DNA from: Pseudomonadota bacterium
Lineage (GTDB): Bacteria; Pseudomonadota; Alphaproteobacteria; SHVZ01
Assembly: GCA_016195085.1 (NCBI GenBank)
Contig: JACQAG010000048.1
Coordinates: forward strand, 82,488-146,487
Direction: 5' to 3'
Length of the DNA: 64,000 bases
Positions 1 to 8,984 of this stretch are shown here, one piece after another (within the stretch, counting starts at the first letter, position 1; every line of letters begins with the position of its first letter). The translations under genes were made by a program, and so were the position numbers. The notes beneath the pieces are model-generated. The model was not told the origin of the DNA. It saw only the letters and a list, made by a program, of their open reading frames with translations, and made no database searches.

Positions 1-147
1 TTGGTCACCATGAAAGCGCGGCCGGAGATCGCCCGCCCGCATCTCTATCTGGCATATCAGGCCGACAAGATCGGGCCCCGGATGAGCACGCTCATCGCCA
101 TCGCGCGCCGCGTGCTCTCGCGCTCGACCCTGCTTGCCTCCGGCTGA
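1..147 (+). CDS. C-terminal end of a probable LysR-family regulator (partial)
   Basis: An open frame runs from the first base to a TGA at 145-147 and is cut by the window edge. The 48 visible residues include LYLAYQADKIGPRMSTLIAI, which resembles the last strand and helix of a LysR effector-binding domain. The family call is an inference from this short tail; the DNA-binding domain would lie outside the window. It converges with the binding protein at 291-1589, separated by a palindromic repeat. Confidence 0.35.
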   Translation: MVTMKARPEIARPHLYLAYQADKIGPRMSTLIAIARRVLSRSTLLASG

Positions 148-285
148 CCCTCGCCCTCCCGCGACGACGCGGGTCCCTCCCTCTCCCGCGGTGCGGGAGA
201 GAGGCTTAAGCCAACGCGACTCCAAGCCCCTCTCCCGCAATGCGGGAGAGGGTGCCGAGCGCGAGCGAGGCGGGTGAGGGTCTTG
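148..285. repeat. Intergenic palindromic repeat, family A (double copy)
   Basis: Two GC-rich hairpins lie in tandem: CTCTCCCGCGGTGCGGGAGAG at about 181-201, preceded by a smaller GC hairpin, and CCTCTCCCGCAATGCGGGAG from about 229, followed by the trailer GCGGGTGAGGGTC ending near 281. The same palindrome and trailer recur at 15421-15506 and 51394-51462. There is no T-tract, so it is a dispersed repeat and not a canonical terminator, although it may still stop transcription between the two convergent genes. Confidence 0.75.
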
Positions 286-290
286 CCCGT

Positions 291-1589
291 TCAGCCCTTG
301 AAGCAGGCGGTGTTCATCATCTTGACCGCCTGATCGACGGGCAAGAGGCCGCCCGGGAAGGCGCTGTTCGTCACCTGCGCGAAGCCGTCCTTGCACTGGC
401 CTTGGACCAAGTCGCGCGGGCCGCCGACGAAATAGTCGACGCCCTTTTGCCGGTCCATGAGTTCGGTGAAGTAGGCAGCCCAGGGACCGCTGAACTCTTT
501 GACCTCGGCCTTGATCGCGGTCTGCAGATAGACCGTTTCGATCCAGCGCTTGCCCATCTCCGGCGTCGACATCGCATTCAAGAACGCGGCGGCGAGCGGC
601 TTATTTTTGCTGGCGGCGTTGATGGCGAAGCTGGCGCCGATCGCCGAGGTCTTGCACTGGTTGCAGGCGGCGTTGTCCATGGCCGGATACTGCATGACGC
701 CCAAGGGGAAGTCCTTGGCCTGGCCGCCCTTGTCCTCGGGCACGAAGGCGCGGCCGGTGTACCAGCTTCCCATCGGCAGCATGAGGGCGCCCGGCTTCGT
801 ATAGAAATAGTAGTGCGACTCGCCGAGCTTGAGCGTCATGAAGTTCTTGGGGTAGGCGCCGGCATCCACCCGCTCCTTGGTCCATTTGAAGACCTCGACC
901 ACCCGCGGATCCTCGAAGGAAAGCTTGCCGGTCCACAGCTTGCGATAGTCGTCCTTGCCGAGCTTCCGCAAGAGCGCCTCGCCGATGACGTAGGCGCCGG
1001 GGAAGGGGCGGTCGCCCACACCCTGGGCGATCGGGGTCATGCCCTCGGCCTTCGCCTTCTTCACCAGATCGAGGAACTGCGCCTGGGTCAGCTGGCCATT
1101 CGCCGGCAGGCTCACGCCGAGCTTCTTCAAGAGATCCTTGTTGTAATAGATCTCGTTGGTATAGGCCTCCTGCGGCAAGCCATAGGTCTTGCCGTTATGG
1201 GTCCAGACTTGGCGCGCCCAGTCTTGGATCCGGGTCCAATCGACGAGATCGTCGAGGGGGGCGAGATAGCCGGCTTGCACGTATTCGACCCAATCCGGCT
1301 CGACATAGAGCACGTCCGGTCCTTGCCCTGCCGGCAGCGCGGTCTTGAGCGCCGCCAGGAGCGGGTTCTTCTCGTACCAGGTGATCTTCACATGCGCGCC
1401 GGGATGCGACTTCTCCAGGTTCTTCGCGGCCAATTCGCGGAAGGCGACCTTCGCATCCTCGTCGGCCTCGTGGCTCCACACCGTCAATGTCACGTCTTCG
1501 GCCAAGGCAATTTTGGGCGAGATGCCGAGACCCGCCGCCGCCGTCAGCACCGCACCGGCGATGCAGCTCCGCATGAGGTCGGTTGCCAT
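291..1589 (-). CDS. Family 1 extracellular solute-binding protein of a sugar-type ABC importer
   Basis: About 432 residues, the usual size for MalE/UgpB-like periplasmic binding proteins. A signal peptide (hydrophobic about residues 8-24, ending near ALAED) precedes VTLTVWSHEADEDA, the typical first strand, and GQGPDVLYVEPDW is the conserved ligand-site region. The start at 1589 is chosen because AGGGAG lies just upstream; an in-frame ATG at 1619 has no good ribosome site. No permease or ATPase genes adjoin it, so its membrane partners must be elsewhere. Four cysteines, including CNQC, are unusual for the family. The substrate cannot be named from sequence. Confidence 0.85.
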   Translation of the reverse strand: MATDLMRSCIAGAVLTAAAGLGISPKIALAEDVTLTVWSHEADEDAKVAFRELAAKNLEKSHPGAHVKITWYEKNPLLAALKTALPAGQGPDVLYVEPDWVEYVQAGYLAPLDDLVDWTRIQDWARQVWTHNGKTYGLPQEAYTNEIYYNKDLLKKLGVSLPANGQLTQAQFLDLVKKAKAEGMTPIAQGVGDRPFPGAYVIGEALLRKLGKDDYRKLWTGKLSFEDPRVVEVFKWTKERVDAGAYPKNFMTLKLGESHYYFYTKPGALMLPMGSWYTGRAFVPEDKGGQAKDFPLGVMQYPAMDNAACNQCKTSAIGASFAINAASKNKPLAAAFLNAMSTPEMGKRWIETVYLQTAIKAEVKEFSGPWAAYFTELMDRQKGVDYFVGGPRDLVQGQCKDGFAQVTNSAFPGGLLPVDQAVKMMNTACFKG

Positions 1590-1744
1590 GGTTTGCTCCC
1601 TGTTCTGCCGAGGGTTCACAGACTAGGTCCCGGTCTTGGCGGGCACTAATTGGAAACATGCGAGCGCATTGATAGGAGTTTCCTATTGGCGCGCCGATCC
1701 GCGCTCCGATTGCCAAGCTTCCGCCCATCGCCGATAGTTCGCCC

Positions 1745-2893
1745 ATGACATTGGATAATCAGCAAACGGTTCAGGATCAGCATGCGCGGCCGAACCGGTT
1801 CGAGATCGATTTGGGTGCCATCGCCGGGTTCAGCCGCAACATCAGAAAGCTCGTGGGTCCCGACACCACGATCTTCGCCACGCTGAAGTGCAATGCCTAT
1901 GGCTTCGGCCTGCTGCCGGTCGCGCGCACGGTCTTGAGCGCCGGCCTCGATGCGCTCGCCATGGTCGACCGCGCCAATGCGATCGAGCTCCGCCAAGCCG
2001 GCGTTGTCCAGCCGATCCTCGTCTATCCCGGCTCCATCGCCACCGCCGAGGCGGTCGCTGCCGTGGAAGCCCATGATCTCATCCCGACCTTGGTTGATCT
2101 CGAATCCGCGGCGATCTATTCCCGCTTCGCCACGCGCCCGCTCAAGGTCGCGGTCAAGGTCGATATCGGCCAGGAGCGGCTGGGATTCCCGGCCGAAGCG
2201 GCAGCGGAGGCGATTGCCGCCATCGGCCGCATGCAGCGGCTCCAGGTCCACATCGTGAACGCGCATCCGAACGTGCCGACGCCGCCCTCGATGGACTATC
2301 TCGAATGGCAGCTCGGCCGCTTTGAAGCGATCATGCGCCAGCTGGACAAGCGCGGCATCACGGTGCCGATCCGCATGATCGCCAGCTCGAAGATCCTCGC
2401 CATGGCGCCGCGCCTGCATTTGAGCGGCGTCGATCCCGGGCAGATGCTGTTCGGGCCGTTCAAGCAAGCGGGCGACGTGCCTTGGCCGACCCAGCGCCAA
2501 GCCTTCCGGTCGCTATCCAGCCGCCTCATCCATGTGCGCGCCATCGAGCGCAGCCAGTACCTTAAGGAAGCGCCGTTCCCGATCAAAAGCGGCATGCGCA
2601 TCGGGGTCATTCCCATCGGTTCGGCCGATGGTGCCGCTGAGCTGCATGCGGGCGAGGCGCTGGTGCGCGGCAAGCGCGTGCCGGTGATCGGCGCCTCGCT
2701 CGAGCACACCCGCCTCGATCTCAGCGCCGTCAGCAATGCGGCGCTGGGCGACGAGGTGGTGCTGATCGGCGAGCAGAACGGCGAGGCGATCACCCCCGAA
2801 GTCGCCGTCGCCTTTCAGCAGCACGCCCGCGTTGCCGATCTTGCCATGGCGGTCAGGCCGAGTATTCCCAGGCGCTACATCGGACCCGACTGA
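1745..2893 (+). CDS. Alanine-racemase-fold PLP protein with a divergent active site
   Basis: 382 residues, the length of alanine racemases. The PLP-lysine region appears as TLKCNAYGFG (Lys48), and KVDIGQERLGF (about 138-148) matches the barrel motif DTGMNRLGF. The C-terminal beta domain has MRIGVIPIGSADG where the family has GYADG, and LEHTRLDLS where it has the MD..vDLT substrate-carboxylate motif. A Tyr at 272 could be the second catalytic base. These substitutions suggest a racemase or related PLP enzyme with a substrate other than alanine. It is divergent from the binding protein at 291-1589. No strong ribosome site precedes the ATG. Confidence 0.7.
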   Translation: MTLDNQQTVQDQHARPNRFEIDLGAIAGFSRNIRKLVGPDTTIFATLKCNAYGFGLLPVARTVLSAGLDALAMVDRANAIELRQAGVVQPILVYPGSIATAEAVAAVEAHDLIPTLVDLESAAIYSRFATRPLKVAVKVDIGQERLGFPAEAAAEAIAAIGRMQRLQVHIVNAHPNVPTPPSMDYLEWQLGRFEAIMRQLDKRGITVPIRMIASSKILAMAPRLHLSGVDPGQMLFGPFKQAGDVPWPTQRQAFRSLSSRLIHVRAIERSQYLKEAPFPIKSGMRIGVIPIGSADGAAELHAGEALVRGKRVPVIGASLEHTRLDLSAVSNAALGDEVVLIGEQNGEAITPEVAVAFQQHARVADLAMAVRPSIPRRYIGPD

Positions 2894-2899
2894 GACCGG

Positions 2900-4291
2900 T
2901 TAGCGCTTCGCTCTCTTGCCGTAGCGCGTCTCCAGCTCGCTGGCTGCCTTCGCTTCCGGCAGGAGCTTGGTGCCGGCGAGCCAGAGCTCGCGCTGGCGGC
3001 CGCTCTGGCTCCTGACACGCCGGACCGCCTCGCCATGGCTTCCCGTGCCGCTGGCGAGTGCCACGCGGCCGCGATCGCGCCCGGTGACCTCGATCTCGCT
3101 CGCATCCTTGAAGGCATCGGGGAAACCCTCAGGCAGTCCGGGATTGACCACCACCACGCGCTCGCCGACCGGTAGCAGATCGAAGGTGCCCCACAGGCTC
3201 CACCAGCGGCCGGTCCAGCCTACGAGCCGCCTCGCGGGCGCGCCGTGCTTGGCGAAATGCCTGAGGATGTGGACGATGCCGTCCTGCCAGGGATGCGCGC
3301 GGCCATCGGCGGCATTGGTCAAGACCGAGACCGTCAGATCCTGCTCGGGGATCGTGCTGGTGCGGGTGATGTAGCCTTGGAAGCCGCCGGCATGGCCGAA
3401 CCAATCCCATTCGCCGGTGGTGCCGCTGATGATGCCGAGCCCGTAATAGCGCTCGAGGGCCGAATGCGGCAGGCGCCATTGCCGGCGGATCATCTCGCGC
3501 CGGCTCGCGGGCGAGAGCACGCTCGCCTTGGCCCGGGGCGAGAGCTGGTTGAAGAAGCGGGCGAGATCGGAAGCCGTGCTGATGAAGCCGGTCGCCGCCG
3601 CCAGCGCATGGGTCGAGTTGGTGCCGGGGATGGTAACGCGGCGGCCGAGGGGCAGTTTGGTCGAATGGCCGCGGGCGAACGGCGTACCCCGGGCAATGGG
3701 CACGTCCGGCTGGGTCTCCTGGAGGCCGACCGCATCGACGATCTCGCGCTTGATCCAGGAATTATAGGACTCGCCGGTGACCGCCTCGATGACGAAGCCG
3801 GCCAGCCCATAGGCGTGGTTCGAATATTTGAAGCGCGTGTTCGGCTCCAGGATCGGCGCCACGGCGAGATCGGCGCGGAGCTCGGTGGCGTTCCGAAACG
3901 GCCGCCGGTCGGTCCACTGGCCCGCATCGGTGCCGTCGCGGATGATGCCGGCGCTGTGGGAGAGGAGCTGCGCCACGGTGGCCTTGGCCACCGCGGGATG
4001 CAGATTGCGGACATGGAGGCCTGCCGGATCGTCGAGCTTGAGCTTGCCCTGCTCGCGCAGCTTCATGATGCCGGTCGCGGTGAAGCTCTTGGAATGCGAG
4101 GCGACGCGGTAGCGGTGGCGCGGCGTCAGCGCGATGTCGCGCGCCTGGTCGGCGTGGCCATAGGCTTGTTCCAGAACGATCCGGCCCCGATACGCGACGG
4201 CGATGACGCAGCCCGGCTGCTCCGAGAGACGCATCTGGAACTCGATCCAATCGGGAATGTAGTCGAGGGCGGCGGCGAGCCATCGGTCCAT
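2900..4291 (-). CDS. Serine hydrolase of the beta-lactamase class C / esterase family
   Basis: 463 residues. The catalytic triad motifs of the family are visible: SHSK (Ser65-x-x-Lys68), YSN (Tyr156-Ser-Asn) and HAGG (His300, the KTG equivalent). Family members are beta-lactamases, D-aminopeptidases or esterases; nothing here fixes the substrate. A C-terminal beta-rich extension of about 100 residues follows the core, as in D-aminopeptidase-like members. The start at 4291 is supported by AGGAG eight bases upstream. No signal peptide is evident, so a cytoplasmic role is more likely than antibiotic resistance. It ends seven bases from the convergent alanine-racemase-like gene. Confidence 0.85.
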   Translation of the reverse strand: MDRWLAAALDYIPDWIEFQMRLSEQPGCVIAVAYRGRIVLEQAYGHADQARDIALTPRHRYRVASHSKSFTATGIMKLREQGKLKLDDPAGLHVRNLHPAVAKATVAQLLSHSAGIIRDGTDAGQWTDRRPFRNATELRADLAVAPILEPNTRFKYSNHAYGLAGFVIEAVTGESYNSWIKREIVDAVGLQETQPDVPIARGTPFARGHSTKLPLGRRVTIPGTNSTHALAAATGFISTASDLARFFNQLSPRAKASVLSPASRREMIRRQWRLPHSALERYYGLGIISGTTGEWDWFGHAGGFQGYITRTSTIPEQDLTVSVLTNAADGRAHPWQDGIVHILRHFAKHGAPARRLVGWTGRWWSLWGTFDLLPVGERVVVVNPGLPEGFPDAFKDASEIEVTGRDRGRVALASGTGSHGEAVRRVRSQSGRQRELWLAGTKLLPEAKAASELETRYGKRAKR

Positions 4292-4498
4292 GGGACGTGC
4301 TCCTGGTCGGCTGCGGGTGAGGGGGGTGGATCGGCTGGGTGTCTTCGTTCGGACGAGCATAGCGGCAGCCCGGCCAGGAGGACAAATTCGAGGGGCCCGG
4401 ACCCCGCAGAGCGAATATGGACGCAACAATCGGAGCGCAGCCTTCGGCCGCGGTCTCTAGATCTGAGCCGGTTGCTTCTCTCGAAAGGGTCAGATCCC

Positions 4499-5779
4499 GT
4501 GCATGCCCCCACTTCGCCACCCCTGCCGCCCGCCTTCATTCGCCTCGCATGGTCCAATCTTGCCGCGCAATCGGCCGAACAGATCGGCCTTGCCGCCGCA
4601 CCCCTCGTGGCCGTGCTGGCGCTGGGTGCGGGCGCCGGCGAGACCGGTCTCCTGCAGGCGGCGCAGACGCTGCCGTTTCTGCTTCTATCCCTGCCGGCTG
4701 GCATGCTCGCCGACCGCAGCTCGCGCCGGCGGTTGATGGCGGCGGCCGAAATCCTGCGTGCCTTGTCGCTGCTCGCGATCCTTGCCCTAGCGGCCCTCGG
4801 CCTCTTGAGCCTGCCGCTCCTGGCGCTTTTGGGCTTCGTTGGTGCCACGGGGACGGTCGCTTATAGCGTGGCCGCACCCTCTCTCGTGCCGGCGCTGGTA
4901 CCCCGCGCCGCACTGGTCCGTGCCAATGGCCGGATCGAGCTCGCCCGCACGGCGGCGTTCGCGGCCGGGCCGGCGCTCGCCGGCACGCTGGTCGCCTGGA
5001 CCGGGGCGGCACCTTCCTTCGCCTTTGCCGCAGGGCTATCGCTTGCCGCCGGGCTGCTGTTCGTGAGCCTGCCCGAGCCGCCCCGGCCGGCACCGGCGCC
5101 GCGGCACGTGCTGGATGAGATCAAGGAGGGCGGCGGCTTCGTTCTCGGCCATTCCTTGCTGCTGCCGATCTTCCTGACTCAGCTCGTCTTCAACACGGCA
5201 TTTTTCGTGCTGCAAGCCGTCTACGTCCCCTATGCCGTTCATCGCCTCGGCTTGTCCGCCGCCGCCGTCGGCGCGACACTCTCCGTCTACGGAATCGGCA
5301 TGGTCGCGGGCGCGCTAATGGCGCCCAGGATCAACGCCGCACTGCCCTTCGGACTGGTAATCGTCATCGGTCCCGTGGTCGGACTCGCTGCCTCGATCGT
5401 AATGGCGCTCACCATCTGGTTCCCTTCGGCCGTCTTGGCGGCGATCAGCTTCTTCCTCATCGGCATCGGTCCGATCATCTGGGTCATCAGCACGACCACG
5501 CTCCGCCAGAGTGTGACACCGCCGGGTCTCTTGGGCCGCGTCTCCGCCATCTTCATGATGGCAACCGGCGCCCGGCCCTTGGGTGCCGCCATCGGCGCGC
5601 TCGTCGGCAGCCTCTACGGCATGGAGACCTGCCTCATCGTTGCCACCGCCGGCTTCTTGCTCCAGGCGGTGGTGATCCTAACCTCGCCCGTCCTCCGCCT
5701 GGCGCGACAGCCGGATGCCGAGGCCGATGGCAGAGTGAAATCCTCACCTGCGTTGATGGGGGCGACCCCGGCCGATTGA
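4499..5779 (+). CDS. Major facilitator superfamily transporter (exporter type)
   Basis: About 426 residues, with 11-12 hydrophobic segments and the loop 2-3 motif GMLADRSSRRRLM, which marks MFS proteins. It resembles the enterobactin-exporter/macrolide-efflux branch (MFS_3-like). The start is taken as GTG at 4499 with GAAAGGG nine bases upstream; the frame stays open far to the left, but that part is antisense to the beta-lactamase-like gene and is not coding. It is divergent from that hydrolase. The substrate is unknown. Confidence 0.8.
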   Translation: MHAPTSPPLPPAFIRLAWSNLAAQSAEQIGLAAAPLVAVLALGAGAGETGLLQAAQTLPFLLLSLPAGMLADRSSRRRLMAAAEILRALSLLAILALAALGLLSLPLLALLGFVGATGTVAYSVAAPSLVPALVPRAALVRANGRIELARTAAFAAGPALAGTLVAWTGAAPSFAFAAGLSLAAGLLFVSLPEPPRPAPAPRHVLDEIKEGGGFVLGHSLLLPIFLTQLVFNTAFFVLQAVYVPYAVHRLGLSAAAVGATLSVYGIGMVAGALMAPRINAALPFGLVIVIGPVVGLAASIVMALTIWFPSAVLAAISFFLIGIGPIIWVISTTTLRQSVTPPGLLGRVSAIFMMATGARPLGAAIGALVGSLYGMETCLIVATAGFLLQAVVILTSPVLRLARQPDAEADGRVKSSPALMGATPAD

Positions 5780-6038
5780 CGAGGTTCCGGGCCTCGCATA
5801 CTTTCATCTCCATGAATCGATTCTTCCGCATCGCTCGGGCCCAATCGCAACGTCGTGCAAACGGCGGCGGCCCCGGCGCGTGCGGAACGGCGAGGGGCTT
5901 CGGCGCAAAGACGAGCCCTTTGAGAGCGCTCGTCTAGCTCGAGGCCTCGACCCACCTGGCAACGAAAGGCCCCGCCGATCACCCTCGGCGGGGCCTTTCG
6001 TTTTTGCCGCTCGCATCGTTCAACGCAAGGGGACAGAA
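5780..6038 (+). promoter_or_regulatory. Leader of the LysE exporter gene with possible attenuator
   Basis: This 259-base gap ends at the LysE start and contains a strong intrinsic terminator (5963-6005) only 33 bases before the ATG. A short frame, 5812-5937, encodes MNRFFRIARAQSQRRA... (41 codons, rich in Arg, Gly and Ala) and stops 25 bases before the terminator stem. The terminator could end the MFS transcript, or it could attenuate lysE. Leader control is an inference from position; no known riboswitch was recognised. Confidence 0.35.
5963..6005 (+). terminator. Rho-independent terminator upstream of lysE-like gene
   Basis: A perfect 16-bp stem (arms 5963-5978 and 5985-6000, core GGCCCCGCCGA/TCGGCGGGGCC) with the loop TCACCC is followed directly by TTTTT at 6001-6005. 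It is the strongest intrinsic terminator in the window. Confidence 0.9.
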
Positions 6039-6656
6039 ATGATCGACATCGAGCTCTATCTTGCCTTCGTGCTCGCTACCAGCATCCTCATGCTCATTCC
6101 CGGCCCGAACGTGGCCCTCATCATCGCCAACAGCGTCGCTTACGGCGCGCGCTACGGCTTCTTGACCGTGGCCGGCACCAGCTCGGCCATGGTCGTGCAG
6201 CTTGGCCTGACCGCGCTCGGCATGTCGGCGGCGCTGGGCACGCTCGCCGATTGGTTCGAGTGGATCCGCTGGCTCGGCGTCCTTTACCTCGTCTATGTCG
6301 GCCTGCAGCAGTGGCGGGCGCCGGCGACCGATCTCACCCAGACGCGGCCGCAGCCGAAATCCTTCCGCGCGATCTATGCCCGCGGGCTCCTGGTCTCGCT
6401 CACCAACCCGAAGACCTTGCTGTTCTACGGTGCCTTCTTCCCGCAATTCGTGGTGGTGAACGACACCATGGCAGCCCAGATCGTCCTCCTCTCGGCCACC
6501 TTTCTCTTCCTGGCGGTGTTCTGGGATTTCGGCTGGGCGGCGCTGGCAGGGCGGGTGCGGCACCTGTTGGCCAGAAGCGGGCGGCTCAGGAACCGCATCT
6601 CCGGCGGGCTTCTGATCGGCGCCGGCATCGGCTTGGCTTTGGCGCGCCGATCCTGA
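6039..6656 (+). CDS. LysE/RhtB-family amino acid exporter
   Basis: 205 residues, the standard length of the family. The N-terminal signature LMLIPGPNVALIIANS and the mid-protein SLTNPKTLLFYGAFFPQF are diagnostic of LysE/RhtB/RhtC exporters. Six hydrophobic segments are visible. The start at 6039 has AGGGG seven bases upstream. A terminator hairpin lies in the leader, so expression may need readthrough or antitermination. The exported amino acid (homoserine, threonine, leucine or lysine types) cannot be told from sequence. Confidence 0.92.
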   Translation: MIDIELYLAFVLATSILMLIPGPNVALIIANSVAYGARYGFLTVAGTSSAMVVQLGLTALGMSAALGTLADWFEWIRWLGVLYLVYVGLQQWRAPATDLTQTRPQPKSFRAIYARGLLVSLTNPKTLLFYGAFFPQFVVVNDTMAAQIVLLSATFLFLAVFWDFGWAALAGRVRHLLARSGRLRNRISGGLLIGAGIGLALARRS

Positions 6657-6755
6657 TTTGAGCGTTTGGGTCGGAGCCTGCCTTCTTGCTAAGCTTGAAG
6701 GCGGGCCGGCGGCCCTGATCGTCTCTGAACGTCCTTCGGCGGCGGGAGAATGCTG

Positions 6756-8981
6756 ATGCAGATCTCAAGGCGCGATCTCTTGGCCGGCAGCGGCTCGCTC
6801 GTCGTGACCCTCGCTTTCGCCCGACATGTCGAGGCGGCGAATGCGCCGGCGGACGCCATCGGCAAGACGCTGGATCCGGCCAGGGTCGACGGCTTCCTTG
6901 CCATCGGCCGGGACGGATCAATCACCATCTACAGCGGCAAAGTCGATCTCGGCACCGGCTCCAGGGCGGCCTACCGCCAGATGGTGGCCGAGGAGCTGGA
7001 CGTCGCACCCGAGCCGATCGAGCTCATCGATGGCGACACGGCACTCACTCCTGACCAGGGCGGGACCGGCGGTAGCACCGGCATATCCCAGGGCGGCGTC
7101 CAGCTTCGGCAGGCCGCAGCGACGGCGCGGGCGGCACTGCTGGCCCTCGCTGCAGAGCGCCTCAAGACGCCGGTGGAGAGCCTGGTGGTCGTCGACGGCA
7201 AGGTCGGCGCTCGTGACGGCGGCGAGACCTTATCTTACGGGGCGCTCCTCGAAGGCCGCAGTTTGGAGCTCAAGGTCGATCCCAAGGCGCCGCTCAAGGA
7301 TCCGCGCCTATACAAGACCGTCGGCACGCCGATGCGCCGGCCCGATCTGCCGGCGAAGCTGACCGGGCGCCATACCTATCTGCAAGATCTCAAGCTTCCG
7401 GGGATGCTGCATGCGCGCGTCCTCCGGCCGCCCGCGATCGGTGCCAGCCTCATCGACTTCGATCCGGACTCGGTCAAGCACATCGCGGGTATGGTCACGG
7501 TTCTGCGCATCAAGGACTTCCTCGCCGTGGTCGCGGAAACGGAATGGGCCTCGGTCAGGGCGCTCCGCGAGCTGAAAGCGCGCTGGTCAGATTGGCAGGG
7601 ACTACCCGAGCAGCGCGATCTCTACGCCCATGTGCGCGGCTCCGAGATCGAGCGCGTCGATGACGTGGCGAAGCAGGGCGACGTCGCGGCCGCGCTCGCA
7701 TCGGCGGAGCGGGTGATCGCCGCCAGCTACCGCTGGCCGATCCAGAGCCACGCCTCGATGGGACCGTCCTGCGGCGTGGCCGACGTCAGGGACGACGGGG
7801 CGACGGTCTGGAGCGCCTCGCAAAGCACCCACCGCTATCGCGCCGCCTTCGCGCGGTTTCTGGGATTGCCGCAAGAGCGGGTGCGTCTGATTTTTCTCGA
7901 TGGCGCCGGCTCCTACGGCACCAACGGCCATGACGATGCCGCGGCCGATGCAGCCCTCATCTCCCAGGCCTTGAAGCGCCCGGTTCGGGTGCAGTGGATG
8001 CGCGAGGACGAGCATGGCTGGGATCCGAAGGGCCCGCCGCATCTGCTCGAGCTCAAGGCCGGGATCGACAAGAGGGGACGGGTGGTGGCCTGGCAGGCCG
8101 ATGCCTGGCTGCCGGCGGCCACCCGCGGCTTGCCGAATGTGCCTCTCATCGGGCCGATTGCCGCGGGGCGCGAGCAGCCCGTCGGCCTTTCCACTGGAAT
8201 GATCGGGCAGAACATCAATCCGCCTTATGCGGTTGCCCATCAGGCGGTGCGCGTGCACTGGCTGAAGACGACGCCGCTCAGGCCGTCCAACATCCGGGCA
8301 CCCGGCAAGATCGCCAATAGCTTCGCGGTGGAATCGCTCTATGACGAGCTCGCGACCGCCGCCGGCGCCGACCCGCTCGCCTTTCGCCTGGCCCAGCTCG
8401 AAGACAAGCGCGGCCGCGAGGTGCTGGAGCTGGCCGCCAATCGCTTCGGCTGGCGGCCCAAATCCGGGCGCGCGCCATCCGCGGGCGGGCCGGCGATCGG
8501 CGCCCCTACGCTCGGCTGGGGCATCGCTTATGTGCATTACAAGCTGAATGAGACCTATGTGGCGCTGGCCGTCGAGGTGGCGGTCGAGCCCTCGACCGGC
8601 GCGATCAAGGTCACCCGCGCGGTCTGCGCCCAGGATTGCGGACTCATGATCAACCCCGACACCGTCCGCGCGCGGGTCGAGGGCGGCATCATCCAGACCT
8701 TGAGCCGCACGCTCAAGGAGGAGGTCACCTTCGATCGCTCGCGGGTTACCAGCATCGATTGGGCGACATACCCGATCCTCACCTTCCCGGAAGTGCCGGT
8801 CATCGAGTGCGAGCTGATCCAGCGCCTCCAGGAAAAACCCATGGGAGTCGGCGAGGCGCCGGCGACGCCGGTGCCCGCCGCCGTCGCCAATGCCGTCTTC
8901 GATGCCGTCGGCGTGCGCCTGCGGGAGGTGCCGTTCACTCCAGAGCGCGTCAAGGCGGCTCTGCAAGCGAAAGGAGCCTGA
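6756..8981 (+). CDS. Molybdopterin-binding large subunit of a xanthine dehydrogenase/aldehyde oxidase family enzyme
   Basis: About 741 residues. The N-terminus SRRDLLAGSGSLVVTLAFAR is a twin-arginine signal, as in the isoquinoline 1-oxidoreductase (IorB) branch of periplasmic molybdenum hydroxylases. GQNINPPYAVAHQAVRVHWL and the C-terminal PMGVGEAPATP, which carries the catalytic glutamate, are molybdenum-site motifs. The start at 6756 is preferred over 6750 because GGGAG sits seven bases upstream. The 2Fe-2S subunit follows three bases later. There is no FAD subunit or cytochrome gene nearby. The substrate is probably an aldehyde or N-heterocycle. Confidence 0.88.
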   Translation: MQISRRDLLAGSGSLVVTLAFARHVEAANAPADAIGKTLDPARVDGFLAIGRDGSITIYSGKVDLGTGSRAAYRQMVAEELDVAPEPIELIDGDTALTPDQGGTGGSTGISQGGVQLRQAAATARAALLALAAERLKTPVESLVVVDGKVGARDGGETLSYGALLEGRSLELKVDPKAPLKDPRLYKTVGTPMRRPDLPAKLTGRHTYLQDLKLPGMLHARVLRPPAIGASLIDFDPDSVKHIAGMVTVLRIKDFLAVVAETEWASVRALRELKARWSDWQGLPEQRDLYAHVRGSEIERVDDVAKQGDVAAALASAERVIAASYRWPIQSHASMGPSCGVADVRDDGATVWSASQSTHRYRAAFARFLGLPQERVRLIFLDGAGSYGTNGHDDAAADAALISQALKRPVRVQWMREDEHGWDPKGPPHLLELKAGIDKRGRVVAWQADAWLPAATRGLPNVPLIGPIAAGREQPVGLSTGMIGQNINPPYAVAHQAVRVHWLKTTPLRPSNIRAPGKIANSFAVESLYDELATAAGADPLAFRLAQLEDKRGREVLELAANRFGWRPKSGRAPSAGGPAIGAPTLGWGIAYVHYKLNETYVALAVEVAVEPSTGAIKVTRAVCAQDCGLMINPDTVRARVEGGIIQTLSRTLKEEVTFDRSRVTSIDWATYPILTFPEVPVIECELIQRLQEKPMGVGEAPATPVPAAVANAVFDAVGVRLREVPFTPERVKAALQAKGA

Positions 8982-8984
8982 GCC

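Noticed and set aside
148..285. CRISPR array
   Set aside because: The repeats are palindromic, adjacent and without regular spacers or cas genes.
240..1649. Plus-strand frame opposite the binding protein
   Set aside because: Low-complexity His/Arg/Leu-rich shadow translation of 291-1589.
3245..4498. N-terminal extension of the MFS frame
   Set aside because: It is antisense to the beta-lactamase-like gene and lacks hydrophobic character; the transporter starts at about 4499.
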